Assembly (NCBI GenBank): GCA_949825065.1 | Contig: OX463859.1 | Location: 7,106,217-7,170,216, forward strand | Direction: 5' to 3' | Length of the DNA stretch: 64,000 nucleotides | From: Odontocerum albicorne | Lineage: Eukaryota; Arthropoda; Insecta; Trichoptera; Odontoceridae | Shown here: positions 52,261-62,794 of the stretch, piece by piece | Position numbering within the stretch: position 1 is the first letter of the stretch | Layout of the letters: every line of letters begins with the position of its first letter | The notes under the pieces: model-generated | Database searches by the model: none | The model's input: the letters and a program-made list of their open reading frames with translations, nothing else | Told to the model about the DNA's origin: nothing | Program-made: the position numbers and the translations under genes

Positions 52261-52367
52261 CGCCTTTCCACCCTTACAATCAAGTTGTTTTATGCCTTAT
52301 AATGTTTTTAATCTCTCAATAACAGTTGGTTTGATTCCCCAATAATAGCACTGCTGAAGATCACCGG

Positions 52368-52692
52368 TGCATGGTCGTGCGGTAACGCACTGAACTTTGT
52401 CATCGGTTTAAATCCCGCGCTGTGCAACTCCCCTTGAATGACACAGGTACTTTTTCCACCTCGGATACATATGAATTCGATTATATCTTTTATTTCAAAA
52501 AAGGAGAAAAAAAAACATGCCGGTGTGCTCCGATCGTCTCACTTCATGTGTGCCATCGGATCCAGTACACCGATGTGGCCGGTGAGTTTGCTGGTGTGCA
52601 ACAGCTCACTTACTTAAAGAGAAGAAAAATTAAAAAGACAACAACTAAATTGATGTTGGAATGGCGAGGGAATCCTCTACTACGAGGCCTAT
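52368..52692 (+). mobile_element. SINE2 copy, full length
   Basis: Head 'gcatggtcgtgcggtaacgc', B box 'cggtttaaatcccgcgc', 'cccttgaatgacacaggta', 'catgccggtgtgctccgatc', 'gccatcggatccagtacacc', 'gtggccggtgagtttgctgg' and tail 'ctctactacgaggcc'. The best SINE2 reference in the window. Confidence 0.9.
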
Positions 52693-53160
52693 ATATCGCA
52701 TTTAATTTTCCGTTCACACTATCTCCATGACTAAAGACTTCCCAATATTTATTCTCAGATATTTCTGCAGACATCTGGCAAAGAATTTATTTATTATAAT
52801 AGTGTTTAAGCCAGCGCCCTACACTTAACAATTTATCTGACCAATAATAATTTTACAGATGACCCTAAGAACCTTTTGCAACGTAACTGTTCTAAGAATG
52901 AAGGATTATCGGAAAGACTTAATATTTCCGATTAATTGACCCTGGGTCAACCGCAAGACGAATAAACTGTGCAGCAATCTTGAAACAATTATTTTTCTGT
53001 ACTTCTTGGTAAAGTGGTTTATTGTTATATTGTCATCAAACATCCGCAGAAGACCTGCTTATGACTGCCATAACCACAATGGTATAAATACCATATACTC
53101 TTCCATAAAGGATGAAGGTGTTCTGGTCACGTTGAACACTGAGTTCAACTATTTAAGCCA
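52693..53160. other. Unclassified
   Basis: Nothing recognised. Confidence 0.4.
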
Positions 53161-53413
53161 GCCATACCGCTGTACTGGATCCGATGGCACACCGAAGTGG
53201 GACGATCGGAGCACACCGGCATTTTTATTTTCTCTCTTTTTAAAGATAGATATGACCGAAGTCATAAGTACCCCCCCCCCCCCCCCCTATATCATGCCCC
53301 CTAATACTAGGCAGAAAATAATGCCTGTGACATTCGAGGGGAGCAGCACAGCGCAGGGTTCGAACCGGTGACTTTCCGTACGGAAGTTCAATTCATTACC
53401 GCGCGGTCATGCA
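53161..53413 (-). mobile_element. SINE2 copy with poly-C tract
   Basis: In reverse: 'gtactggatccgatggc', 'gatcggagcacaccggc', 'gaccgaagtcataagtac', a run of 17 C (53271-53287), 'cattcgaggggagcagcac', B box 'ggttcgaaccggtgac' and head 'accgcgcggtcatgc'. Confidence 0.88.
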
Positions 53414-53474
53414 TCTCATGGGCGAGCAATGAAAGATTTGAAAAAAATTAAGAATTTCACTTTTAAGTAAGTAT

Positions 53475-54230
53475 TTTTTCAGATAATGGAACAGTTACGA
53501 GGTATATTGAACGGTATGTTGCGTTAAAAAACAAAGTCAATGGGGCACATATATACGAGTATACTTGAAACGGACAGTATCGCAATCTGCTTAAATCATA
53601 GTCCACAAGAGTATTTTAGTAACATATTTGATGTATGAGAGTGATATATGGACATGGAAAAAGCCTAAGTGAGTCGAATAAATGCTGTAAAATGCGTGAA
53701 GTAAGAATAATACAAATGGCGATTGTATCGGACGTATGCGTCACCTAAAATATATGATTTTATTTGTAATTGCTGTGTAAATATTGTGGAAAAAAATTGT
53801 AATCATTGTACCTATTGTAATGAAATGTTCCTTATGCTTGACCTTCACAATAGTCACTATAAGTAATCGAACAGCCCATTAATTCAGAAAGCGCGCGGTA
53901 TATATGGTATCTAGTAAGCCGTGACGGCATATACGGGCGAATAAAGGGGCTTATGATGAACGATGGGCTGCACATAAGGAACAAAAAGTGAGCCAAATAT
54001 ATTCTCAGTTTCTGGAACAACTACTGTGTTTTATCTACGCCAAAATTCTGAATGATGAATGAAGTAAGACTAACCAAACAAATATACAATGAAAATGTGA
54101 GTGTAAGGCGTGGTAAATGAAGAACAATGAAGTATTGTATGATAAAATGAACGATTCTTTCAAAGGACATTTAAGAAGTCAGAAAAAAAATCGACTTTTA
54201 TGAGAAGGTGTATTCATTTATGGTATGTGT
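53475..54230 (+). pseudogene. LINE-A fragment, decayed, with inserted DNA
   Basis: 'ataatggaacagttacgagg', 'aacaaagtcaatggggc', 'gtatgagagtgatatatgg' (M-Y-E-S-D-I-W) and 'cgaataaatgctgtaaaatg' match 26700-26770 and 27655-27780. After about 300 unassigned bases, 'aagactaaccaaacaaatat' continues it at 54070. Confidence 0.6.
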
Positions 54231-54905
54231 AAGATCTTTCTGATTGGTAGAAAGATATTGCTAAAACTTTCCACGTCGTACTGGATACAACTAAAGTGTA
54301 ACACGATACAATAATAAAGATAAACCAGGTTGGGTGTAATCGGGCAGTTAATAGTTCTACCACGAAGAACCCCGGAAATCGTCATTCGTTAGACAACCCC
54401 TGCTGAGTCTTACGTGTAGCCTTCTCTAATAATATCTTGTATGCTATCAAATGTTGATACTATTGAAAAAACCAAGATAGTTTTTAAAATCTTGGTCAAA
54501 GACTTAATGTAAAGCACTTAAGAAAAATCTTGTTACATCCCATTGAGTGAGAGGAACTTGTGGATCATTAAAACGTACACAACGTTCCACTTTCCTCTCC
54601 CTCACTCATCTAGAGTACTCCTGACGTGGCCATAAAGTGTCGTACTAAATGCCACATCAATAAATTGTTAATGGCTTCCCGTTGTAACATTATGCTATTA
54701 AATCAGCAGGTAGCTTTAAATTATACCGATTCGAGTTATTTATTGGTTCTGCTAAACATCAGTTTAAGCGGATTTAGAAGCAGAAAAACCGTATTTTGCG
54801 TGTTGTATTGTATTAACAAAAATTTAGGATGTTCCGATAGCAACTGGAACACATCAATATTTATTTGTTTATTTATTTAATATTTCATGGTAAATTTATT
54901 TTTGC
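54231..54905. other. Unclassified, with weak SINE1 tail near 54235-54300
   Basis: 'gatctttctgattggtag' looks like a decayed SINE1 tail. Nothing else is recognised. Confidence 0.35.
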
Positions 54906-54911
54906 TGTCGT

Positions 54912-55290
54912 ACGATGTGATGGAGAACTAATTCATCTGACTCAACTTGAAGAGATGCTTTGGCGATTTCCAGGGATTGAGAAGTAATGGCGATTTTGTA
55001 ATGGAGAACTTATTCATTTGACTCAACTTGAAGATATGCTTTGTCGATTTCCAGGGGGGGAGAACTAATGGCGATTTTGTAATGGAGAACTAATTCATCT
55101 GACTCAACCTGAAGAGATGCTTTGGCGATTTCCAGGGATGGAGAACTAATGGCAATTTTGTAATGGAGAACTAATTCATCTGACTCAACTTGAAGAGATG
55201 CTTTGGCGATTTCCAGGGATTGAGAACTAATGGCGATTTTGTGATGGAGAACTAATTCATCTGACTCAACTGGATAAGATACTTTGGCGT
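54912..55290. repeat. 81-bp tandem repeat, ~4.7 copies
   Basis: 'ggagaactaattcatctgac' recurs at 54922, 55003 and onward every ~81 bp, with 'gatttccaggga' in each unit. Confidence 0.95.
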
Positions 55291-55484
55291 TCAGAGAGGC
55301 TTTATTTTCCGAAGACCTTTATAAGAGTTTATAATAGTAAAATGATAATAAATATAGCTCCGTTTAGAGACAGATTTTATTATAGGGCGTTTTAGCTCGG
55401 GATCGAACCCACTATGAATGAAAGATTGAAAGTATTGCTAAATAGATACATTTAGTTATTTTTATTTACTTCATTGTACAAACC

Positions 55485-55870
55485 AATCTGACGGGTGTAT
55501 TACTAGGCGGCAATCTCTTCCAACCAACCAGAAATAATAAATAAAGCAAGTTAAATAGTCGCAAAAAATATTCAAAAGATTATTCATATTTATGAAATTT
55601 GTGGGCAAAAACATATTAAAGTAAAAGTGAGATATTATCAATCAAAGAAAAAGGAAAAGATAATGGAGGGGAAAGAATAATTAGGAATGAAAGACGTTAT
55701 ATTACTGACAAGAAATCAATATACTTTTCGATCGCTTCTTAAAGCATGCCAATGACGGAGCGAATCTAACATTATTTTGTAAATGGTTCCAGAGTTTAAG
55801 CGAATAAATTGTCAATTTAATTTTTGTTTTATCTCACTGCATGGATAGTAAAAGACGATGTAATTTGTCT
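55485..55870 (-). pseudogene. LINE-B 3' end with SINE1-like tail
   Basis: The left end (3' end on minus) reads 'gacgggtgtattactaggcg' then 'gcaatctcttccaaccaacc', followed by the same UTR words as at 7480-7700 ('aataaagcaagtta', 'gagatattatcaatcaaag') and the C-F-K-K-R-L coding end 'cgcttcttaaagcatgcc'. Confidence 0.75.
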
Positions 55871-55984
55871 AGCTGTTTCTTTGAAAAATTCAAATAACAG
55901 ACGTCCGCATATTCTAAAATCGTAAAGAACTTAGATCGCACGAGTAAAATTTTGGTTTTAGTAGGCAAGAATATTTACAGCACT

Positions 55985-56105
55985 TACTCGTAAGAGTTTT
56001 TTTCAGTCGCCACTTAAAGCATGCCAAGGACGGAGCGAGTCTAACATTAGTTTGTAACTGGTTCTAGAGTTTCACTGTATGGGCAGTATAGGACGATGTA
56101 CAACT
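55985..56105 (-). pseudogene. LINE-B coding end fragment
   Basis: 'cacttaaagcatgccaagg', 'acggagcgagtctaac' and 'ggacgatgtac' repeat the end of the LINE-B coding part a second time, beside the preceding copy. Confidence 0.65.
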
Positions 56106-56246
56106 AAAAAAGTAATAATAGGAATAAATGAAAAGTGTTTTTTTTTTATATTTCCATGTCCATTGATTTCAAAATAAAGTAGACATTTATGAGAGTTGTG
56201 TAAGGAATACACAAGCTAAATGATTTCTTCCTTTTGACACATCGAT

Positions 56247-56450
56247 TTGCTCCTCTGAGACACATAGATTCTTTTAGTCAAATTTTGATAAAATGTTCAC
56301 ATAATTGTGGTTCGATTTCAACAACAACTCGACGAGTGTTGTCTTTTAGTTCTTAAATCGTTTGTGGATTTTTCGTAAAGACTTTTGATTCAACAAAACC
56401 TCAAAGAAAAAAGTCAAGTGGTGTTAAATCACACGATTCAACGTGTGATT
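56247..56450 (-). pseudogene. DUF4817-type transposase C-terminal remnant
   Basis: The minus strand reads S-C-D-L-T-P-L-D-F-F-L, a stop, F-V-E-S-K-V-F, E-L-K-D-N-T-R-R-V-V-V-E-I-E-P-Q-L. It is the same family as 37691-38243. The start of the segment coincides with an inverted duplication. Confidence 0.75.
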
Positions 56451-56482
56451 GAACACCATTTGACGTGTGATTTAACACCACT
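56417..56482. repeat. Perfect hairpin, 19-bp arms, 28-nt loop
   Basis: 'agtggtgttaaatcacacg' (56417-56435) is exactly complementary to 56464-56482. The loop holds a further imperfect copy, 'cgtgtgattgaacacc'. The left arm is transposase coding. Confidence 0.96.
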
Positions 56483-56676
56483 CGGCCAAATGACGTTTCT
56501 ACTTCTCTTAATGATATGTCCAGGAATTTTCTTTTACAATGTAATTGTTTAATTGCTTGTGTTATAAGATGGCCCCATCCCGATAATTCTATGCAATTAG
56601 TGCCATAAAAAGTGTTGAATCATGTTTTGATAGAGATTTTCATTGACTGCCATAGCATTTTGGTATTTTTTTTTAA

Positions 56677-56891
56677 CATTTGCCTTACTGTGCTAAAAAA
56701 ATCCCCCAACCACGGTGCTGGACGCTAAGCGTCCAGTGAAAAATGTATATTTTAAATTAAAATTATGCAAAATCTGCTAGGTTATTTTGTGTAATTAGCT
56801 ATAAAAATCATTTTATTATGTGTTAAAACGTCGAATGATCAAATAAAATATATGTCCTGGCCACTCGCTGTCCATCACAGAGTGGCAAGTG
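56677..56891. mobile_element. TTAA-flanked MITE (piggyBac-like), copy 1, 215 bp
   Basis: Ends CATTTGCC / GGCAAGTG, with TTAA at 56673-56676 and 56892-56895. It holds the perfect small hairpin CTGGACGCTAAGCGTCCAG. Copy 2 at 63413-63644 is colinear. It encodes no protein. Confidence 0.85.
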
Positions 56892-56899
56892 TTAAATAC

Positions 56900-57660
56900 G
56901 GCCCAATCACACCACCACTTCAAAATCTACACCAAACAGTTACTTTTGTTTGGATATATCAGGAGCTTATTAATGGATCTTGGATTTTCCCTTCCCCAAT
57001 TGAGAGCTTTTAAAAATATTGACATGAAACAGAAACGGTTTATTCGCTTAAGCGTTCTCATGTGTAAAATTATCAAATCAAATATGCCTCATTATCTTTT
57101 CGATAAACTTAATTGGGCTAGAGATTTTCACGGCTATGAAACAATTGTAGAAGCAGATAAACTCTTTTAATCATCCCAAACCATAATCTTACATTATTCG
57201 AAGGATCCTTCTCATATTCAGCCAGCATATGCTGCAATGAGTTGCCCCTGTTCTCAAAAGAGCGGGTGATTAGTTGTACCTTCAGAAATGCTCTGAAATG
57301 TTACATTTTAAATACGAGTAGTAAGTGATGATTTCTTTGTTGGGATCCGGACTCTTATTTCCTTTTTCTCTTTTTGTTGGCTGTGAATCGAGGGTTGTGT
57401 GTGTGTTTATGCGTTCTCTTCTTATTAATTTTTGCATTACTGCTTATTTATTTTCATCTTTGTATTGTGGTTTATACTCGTATGTTATGTGTGAACATCA
57501 TTTTCCATGTGTGATTTTATTTTGATAAAATTTGGACTCCTATTAGATTTTCTCCCTTTTTGCTGACAATTAATCTGAGGTGGTTTTTTGTGGGTTTATT
57601 TTTTGTTTTATCTCCCATTTTTTATTTTTCTGTTTTTTCTTAGTATACGTGTATAAGGAG
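56900..57660 (+). pseudogene. LINE-C reverse transcriptase C-terminus and 3' UTR
   Basis: An open stretch at 56889-57170 encodes I-D-M-K-Q-K-R-F-I-R-L-S-V-L-M-C-K-I-I, M-P-H-Y-L-F-D-K-L-N-W and H-G-Y-E-T. Then in a shifted frame F-E-G-S-F-S-Y-S-A-S, E-L-P-L-F-S-K-E-R and S-C-T-F-R-N-A-L-K. A 300-bp 3' UTR colinear with the minus-strand copy at 31785-32240 follows. Confidence 0.78.
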
Positions 57661-57755
57661 AGTTAACTCTTTAGGTTTAATAACGAGAGCTAGCTCTCTA
57701 GGTTTAATTAGGAGAGTTAGCTCTCTAGGTTCAATTAGGAGAGTTAGCTATCTAA
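57656..57755. repeat. ~30-bp tandem repeat rich in GAGAGTTAGCTCTC
   Basis: Four imperfect units of 'gagagttagctctctaggtt'; each is partly palindromic (GAGAG..CTCTC). Confidence 0.88.
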
Positions 57756-57963
57756 ACGCCGCTGTATAAATTGTCAATTTATTGGTATTGCTATCAAAAT
57801 AACTAATATAAATTTTCAGACAAAAAGTTTTATCCTATTATGCGAAAAAAATTAAATATACTCATTTTACAGAGATCTCCTCTTTAAAGTACGTTTCAAC
57901 ATCTCATTTCTAAGCCAGAAGATTTATCGCTATATTTTATTTTGACATGACATTCTCATAAGA

Positions 57964-59018
57964 CAGAGGCTCTCAAAATGTGCGAAGCGGCGCCCCTGGG
58001 TGCCGCGGAACATTCCAATATTTTCACTGAAATGAGACAAACATTTATTTTTTAATCGGACCATCGATGGGATGATGCTATTACATGAAGTGGCATTTAA
58101 CGGATATTGTGCAAATCATTAACTTTTGTTTGAGGTGTCAGCTAGATTGCGCATTTTAATACTTACGTTAGATAGCGTTTGATACGCTATCTCTGTCTCA
58201 CTCTTTCAGGTGGCATTTTTTACGTGAGTGAGAGTGAGATAGACAGATGTCAGAATTTTGTAGATATTGACTGGATCGTTTTAGTGATTTATCGAACTGT
58301 CTCGGACTTTTCGCACGTGTGCAAATGCAAAGAAGTTATACTTGATAGCATTTATATATTGTATATTGTCGAATGTTCTATCGTTGTGATGTTGTCATTG
58401 CAATTCTTCACGCTGTCACTCTCTGTTCTACATATCAACTTATAGAACGAATATCATGGTTAAACACTCAGTCACGCGTGGTTTAGAGATATTGAACCAA
58501 CTGAATGACACCGTGGATATATTCTCGGCATTGCCTAGCAGTATGAGAAGAATCCTGGCTGATATTCTTCCTAACGAATAAGCTAACTAGAAGCAGACCC
58601 TATTTGTGTAACAGGAGAGATCCGTGCAAGGTGGATACAAAAAAGTCGTACACTTGGATTAAACAGTTTGGAGATCTGTTCTCTCTGCCTAACCCGCAAG
58701 GAACGCGGCATGATGACACATTTATTTATGTATGTATATGACATAACAGTTGGATAAGTACTCCTCAAATTATGACATAGAACTCAATGGGTATAAATTC
58801 TAAGGTCTCGTAATTGTTGTTGTGGCCTTTAGCTATCGAATTTCAAATCAACTGAATGATACTTTGACCAAGTATGTTACGAAGATAAGTGTTTTTTTTT
58901 AAATATGTGTTTCATTTATTTTTTAAGTGCAACTGTAAGGTATGTCCTGGCTTTGGGTGACGTGGAAAATCTTGATATATTAAGGGTGCCCTGAGTCGAA
59001 AAAGTTTGGGCACCACTG
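57964..59018. mobile_element. Possible non-autonomous hAT element, ~1055 bp
   Basis: Left CAGAGGCTCTCAAAATGTGC and right (complement) CAGTGGTGCCCAAACTTTTT resemble hAT ends of the CAGNGGNNCYCAAA type. 'ggcgcccctgggtgccgc' and 'agggtgccctgagtcg' lie just inside. The flanking 8-mers do not match as target duplications, so the pair may not belong together. It contains a LINE-A end at 58590. Confidence 0.4.
58590..58735 (+). pseudogene. LINE-A 3' end
   Basis: 'gtttggagatctgttctctc', 'tgcctaacccgcaaggaacg' and 'cggcatgatgacacat' match other LINE-A ends. Confidence 0.6.
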
Positions 59019-59180
59019 CCGTAATACATATGAAATATCTTCTGAAATGATCCTCTCTTCTCTCTCCTCACAGCATTATGTGCTTAACGAAGCTCAGTAA
59101 TATCCTGAGGAGCACCTTATCAAGTCAAAGTTAATAAAAGGATTCAAATGATCCGTGAAATCCCAAAGGACCATTTCACA

Positions 59181-60178
59181 GTCACGTGTCGTAAACTTGG
59201 CCCAAAGGTTTCTGGCTACTGAAGAACACTCGTGTTTTAAAAGGGATTGAAATAGTTTTCAGTGATAGAGTGGTTAGAGTGGATGAATAGTACGATATTT
59301 TTTAAAACGGATTTTTAAATTTAAAAAATCAACATAGGTTTATGGATAACAACATAGAATGTACATATGTAGCATATACTGTCACGTGTCGTAACCTTGG
59401 CCCAAAGGTTTCTGGCTACTGAAGAACATTCGTGTTTTAAAAGGGATTGAAATAGTTTTCAGTGATAGAGTGGTTAGAGTGGATGAATAAATAGTACGAT
59501 ATTTTTTAAAACGGATTTTTAAATTTAAAAAATCAACATAGATTTATGGATAACAACATAGAATGTACATATGTAGCATATACTGTCACGTGTCGTAACC
59601 TTGGCCCAAAGGTTTCTGGCTACTGAAGAACATTCGTGTTTTAAAAGGGATTGAGATAGTTTTCAGTGATAGAGTGGTTAGAGTGGATAAATAGTGCGAT
59701 ATTTTTTTAAACGGATTTTTAAATTTAAAAAATCAACATAGGTTTATGGATAACAACATAGAATGTACATATATAGCATATACTGTCACGTGTCGCAACC
59801 TTGGCCCAAAGGTTTCTGGCTACTGAAGAACATTCGTGTTTTAAAAGGAATTGAGATAGTTTTCAGTGATAGAGTGGATGAATAGTGCGATATTTCTTTT
59901 AAACGGATTTTTAAATTTAAAAAATCAACATAGGTTTATGGATAACAACATAGAATGTACATATATAGCATATACTGTCGCGTGTCGTAACCTTGGCCCA
60001 AAGGTTTCTGGCTACTGAAGAACATTCGTGTTTTAAAAGGGATTGAGATAGTTTTCAGTGATAGAGTGGTTAGAGTGGATAAATAGTACGATATTTTTTT
60101 AAACGGATTTTTAAATTTAAAAAATCAACATAGGTTTATGGATAACAACATAAAATGTACATAAATAGCATATACTGA
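59181..60178. repeat. ~200-bp tandem repeat, five copies
   Basis: 'gtcacgtgtcgtaa' or variants start at 59181, 59381, 59585, 59785 and 59977 (spacings 200, 204, 200, 192). Each unit carries 'ttggcccaaaggtttctgg' and 'aatcaacatag.tttatgg'. Confidence 0.96.
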
Positions 60179-60249
60179 AATTACACATATGTATCAAGGT
60201 ATATAAACGCCCAAACGCGCCGAAATATGTATAATATATGATATTATTT

Positions 60250-60490
60250 ATAGTTAAGGCATTTACATTGTAGAGGTTAAAAGACATTGTAATTTGTTTT
60301 ATCAAACACTGTTTTTTCCACTTTTTGTAACGGTATAACCCTACCGGTTTCAAGGCTTTCACCTCATCTTCAGGGGAGCACACAGTGTGTGCTCATCTGA
60401 AGATGAGGTGAAAACCTTGAAACCAGTAGAGTTATACCGTTACAAAAAGAGGAATAAACAGTGTTTGATAAAACAAATTACAATATATAT
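60250..60490. mobile_element. Penelope-like inverted ends forming a 99-bp-arm palindrome
   Basis: Arms 60286-60384 and 60386-60484 are inverted copies around a single G at 60385, with a handful of mismatches and no length difference. Each arm is the Penelope-like end seen at 32.3, 51.6 and 51.9 kb. The left flank 'agttaaggcatttacattg' also recurs at 51524. Confidence 0.75.
60397..60443 (+). ncRNA. Hammerhead-like ribozyme motif, candidate
   Basis: CTGAAGA (60397-60403; N7 is variable in hammerheads), TG, stem AGGT-GAAA-ACCT (60406-60417), T, GAAA (60419-60422), stem III CAGTA/TACCG with one mismatch. It is inverted-repeated on the other strand of the same palindrome. Confidence 0.4.
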
Positions 60491-60500
60491 TATATAATAT

Positions 60501-61153
60501 ATGATGAACAGCTTTGCTACCCCAAAACCAATAAACGTAGATGGAAAGCCGCTATTACTTGTCCAGGAATATATGTATCTGGGCCAACTTATTTCGTTTT
60601 TAGGTGGCATATCGGAGGAAATAGTACGAAGGACAAAATTAACATTGAGCGCATTTGGACGCTTGAACAACATCTTCAAAAGTAATATCCCAATATCCTT
60701 GAAGAGAATGGTCTACAACCAGTGTATTCTTCCAGTATTTACGTATAGCTGCGAGATATGGACGCTCACAGTAAATAACACACAAAAGCTCCAGACCGCA
60801 CAAAGGGGCATGGGGAGATGCATATTGGGGCATACTAAAAGAGACTGTACACAAAATACCTGGATTCGCAATATAACAAAGGTAGAAGACGTTATAAAGG
60901 TGTGCAAAAGAATGAAGTAGCAATGGGCAGGACACGTAGCCGAATGTTAGATTCACGATGGACATCCGAAATAATTCAATGATTCCCAAGAGGCATAAAG
61001 AGGCCCTGAAGAAGACCGAAGGTTCGTTGGATAGATTAAATCAAGAAGCATGACTGCATCACATAAGGAGCAAAAAACCGAACTATTTGGAGTCAACTTG
61101 GGGAGACTTTCATCCAGCAGTGGATCGACCCTGGTTGACAATGATGATTATAT
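60501..61153 (+). pseudogene. LINE-K (RTE-like) reverse transcriptase C-terminus and 3' end
   Basis: An open frame (60501-60920) encodes I-N-V-D-G-K-P-L, E-Y-M-Y-L-G-Q-L-I-S-F, R-R-T-K-L-T-L-S-A-F, V-Y-N-Q-C-I-L-P-V-F-T-Y-S-C-E-I-W-T-L and C-I-L-G-H-T-K-R-D. After a stop come Q-W-A-G-H-V-A and the 3' part with 'ttcatccagcagtggatcg' and 'acaatgatgatta'. 'YLGQLISF' and the GATGAT-like end fit RTE-type elements. 5'-truncated. Confidence 0.85.
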
Positions 61154-61155
61154 AA

Positions 61156-61470
61156 ACGCCCATTACCCGTGACGAGTAGAATAGAAGACACAATACAAAG
61201 AGGGTGACCAGGGTATCTGATGTTAGTCCAGAGGCGATGACTATGTTGGTCCAGAGGAGATGACTGCAGCTTAAATGCATCTTCTTTTGCTATTGGGTGA
61301 CTTGCAACAGATACATGCCATTTGACTCTATCGGCTGCTGTTTGTTTTGAGTTGTGATGAGCATTAATGTTTTTAAGCGTCTCACGCAACACGTCCTTAT
61401 AAATAAAGTAAGAGACATCTGATTTTACGTATTTCTGGCAACGAATTACAATCTTGTGCATTATTTGCTG
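61156..61470 (-). pseudogene. LINE-L copy 3
   Basis: The minus strand encodes Y-K-D-V-L-R-E-T-L-K-N-I-N-A-H-H-N, then D-R-V-K-W-H-V-S-V-A-S-H, in an open frame of about 120 codons. It then runs through the 3' end shared with 3878-3965. It abuts LINE-K tail to tail. Confidence 0.75.
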
Positions 61471-61487
61471 CCTCTCTGTTATTGAAT

Positions 61488-61720
61488 TTTTCTGTCATCA
61501 ATAGTTACCGAGGGACTCAAAAAGGTCAAAATCGATTGACGATAGATCGGTTGAGTAAGGCGGATAAGGAAACTGTAGCAGCACCAACACCTAATTCATG
61601 TCCCATTTTTCGTACTGTTTGCTGCGTGTTTTTTTTTCAATATAGTTTTTAATTCGTCGTTTTCAACAGACGCAGTACGTCCTCGACCCTTTTCGTCTTT
61701 GAAACTTACGTCTTAGTTCC
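61488..61720 (-). pseudogene. Mariner-like transposase remnant
   Basis: The minus strand reads D-E-K-G-R-G-R-T-A-S-V-E-N-D-E-L-K-T (linker), then in another frame Q-T-V-R-K-M-G-H-E-L-G-V-G-A-A-T-V-S (helix-turn-helix). It jumps to F-P-Y-P-P-Y-S-T-D-L-S-S-I-D-F-D-L-F-E-S, the region of the third catalytic Asp. The middle is deleted. Confidence 0.7.
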
Positions 61721-62208
61721 TAAAATTTTCAAACAAACACCGCACTGTTCACTTCATGTTTGATTAATATTGCCTGCTGTTTGAGTTGTATAATATATTT
61801 TAATTCGTGCGAAAAAAATACACGTTATTGTAATTTTTCCAAAACCTTTCCAGAAAGATTTAAATAATGCAAATTAAACACTTTACTAAATAAATAAATA
61901 TAGCAGATTGCTAATTCTCAAACAAATAGTAAGTATTTCCAAACAGAGAACGCTCGAAATTATATAACATAACATAGATATCGGCCATTATTTTCAAAAC
62001 AACCTAATTACATACCCAGTGATTTAAAGTTTTCAGGGTATCTCTCGGATTGGGATCCTTTGAGAACTGAAGCCTTATGAACCATTTTTATCCATGTTAC
62101 TAATATTCTGTAAGTTTTTTGTAGTTGTTTCCTTTGTCATTTTTAAAATCTTGGTTTTAAAATTACGGTATGTAAGTGAAACGTTTACGAAGCAAAAATG
62201 TGATGAAA
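61721..62208. other. Unclassified A+T-rich DNA
   Basis: Nothing clear. Part may belong to the preceding mariner. Confidence 0.4.
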
Positions 62209-62790
62209 ATAAGATAAATGTGATAGAAATGTTAGTATTGCACAGAACGCATAGAAAAATAAGATAAATGTGATAGAAATGTTACTCTTGCAAAGAACGC
62301 ATGGAAAAATAAGATAAATGTGATAGAAATGTTAATGTTGCACAGAACGCATGGAAAAATAAGATAAATGTGTTAGAAATGTAAGTGTTGCACAGAACGC
62401 ATGGGAAAATAAGATGTGATAGAATTGTTAGTGTAGCACAGAACGCATGGAAAAATAAGATAAATGTGATAGAAATGTTAGTGTTGCACAGAACGCATGG
62501 AAAAATAAGATAAATGTGATAGAAATGTTAGTATTGCACAGAACGCATGGAAAAATGAGATAAATGTGATAGAAATGTTAGTGTTGCACAGAACGCATGG
62601 AAAAATAAGATGTGATAGAAATGTTAGTGTTGCACAGAACGCATGGAAAAATAAGATGTGATAGAATTGTCAGTGTTGCACAGAACGCATAGAAAAATAA
62701 GATAAATGTGATAGAAATGTTGGTGTTGCACAGAACGCGTGGAAAAATAAGATAAATGTGATAGAAATGTTTAAATAAAAGAAACAACTT
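62209..62790. repeat. 50-bp tandem repeat with 44-bp variants, ~12 units
   Basis: 'aagataaatgtgatagaaat' recurs at 62211, 62261 and onward every 50 bp. Some units read 'aagatgtgatag', lacking 6 bp. 'gcacagaacgcatgg' is in nearly every unit. Confidence 0.95.
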
Positions 62791-62794
62791 ATGG

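Noticed and set aside
59040..59110. Exon after the strong acceptor 'cttctctctcctcacag'
   Set aside because: No frame stays open beyond a few codons with a donor nearby.
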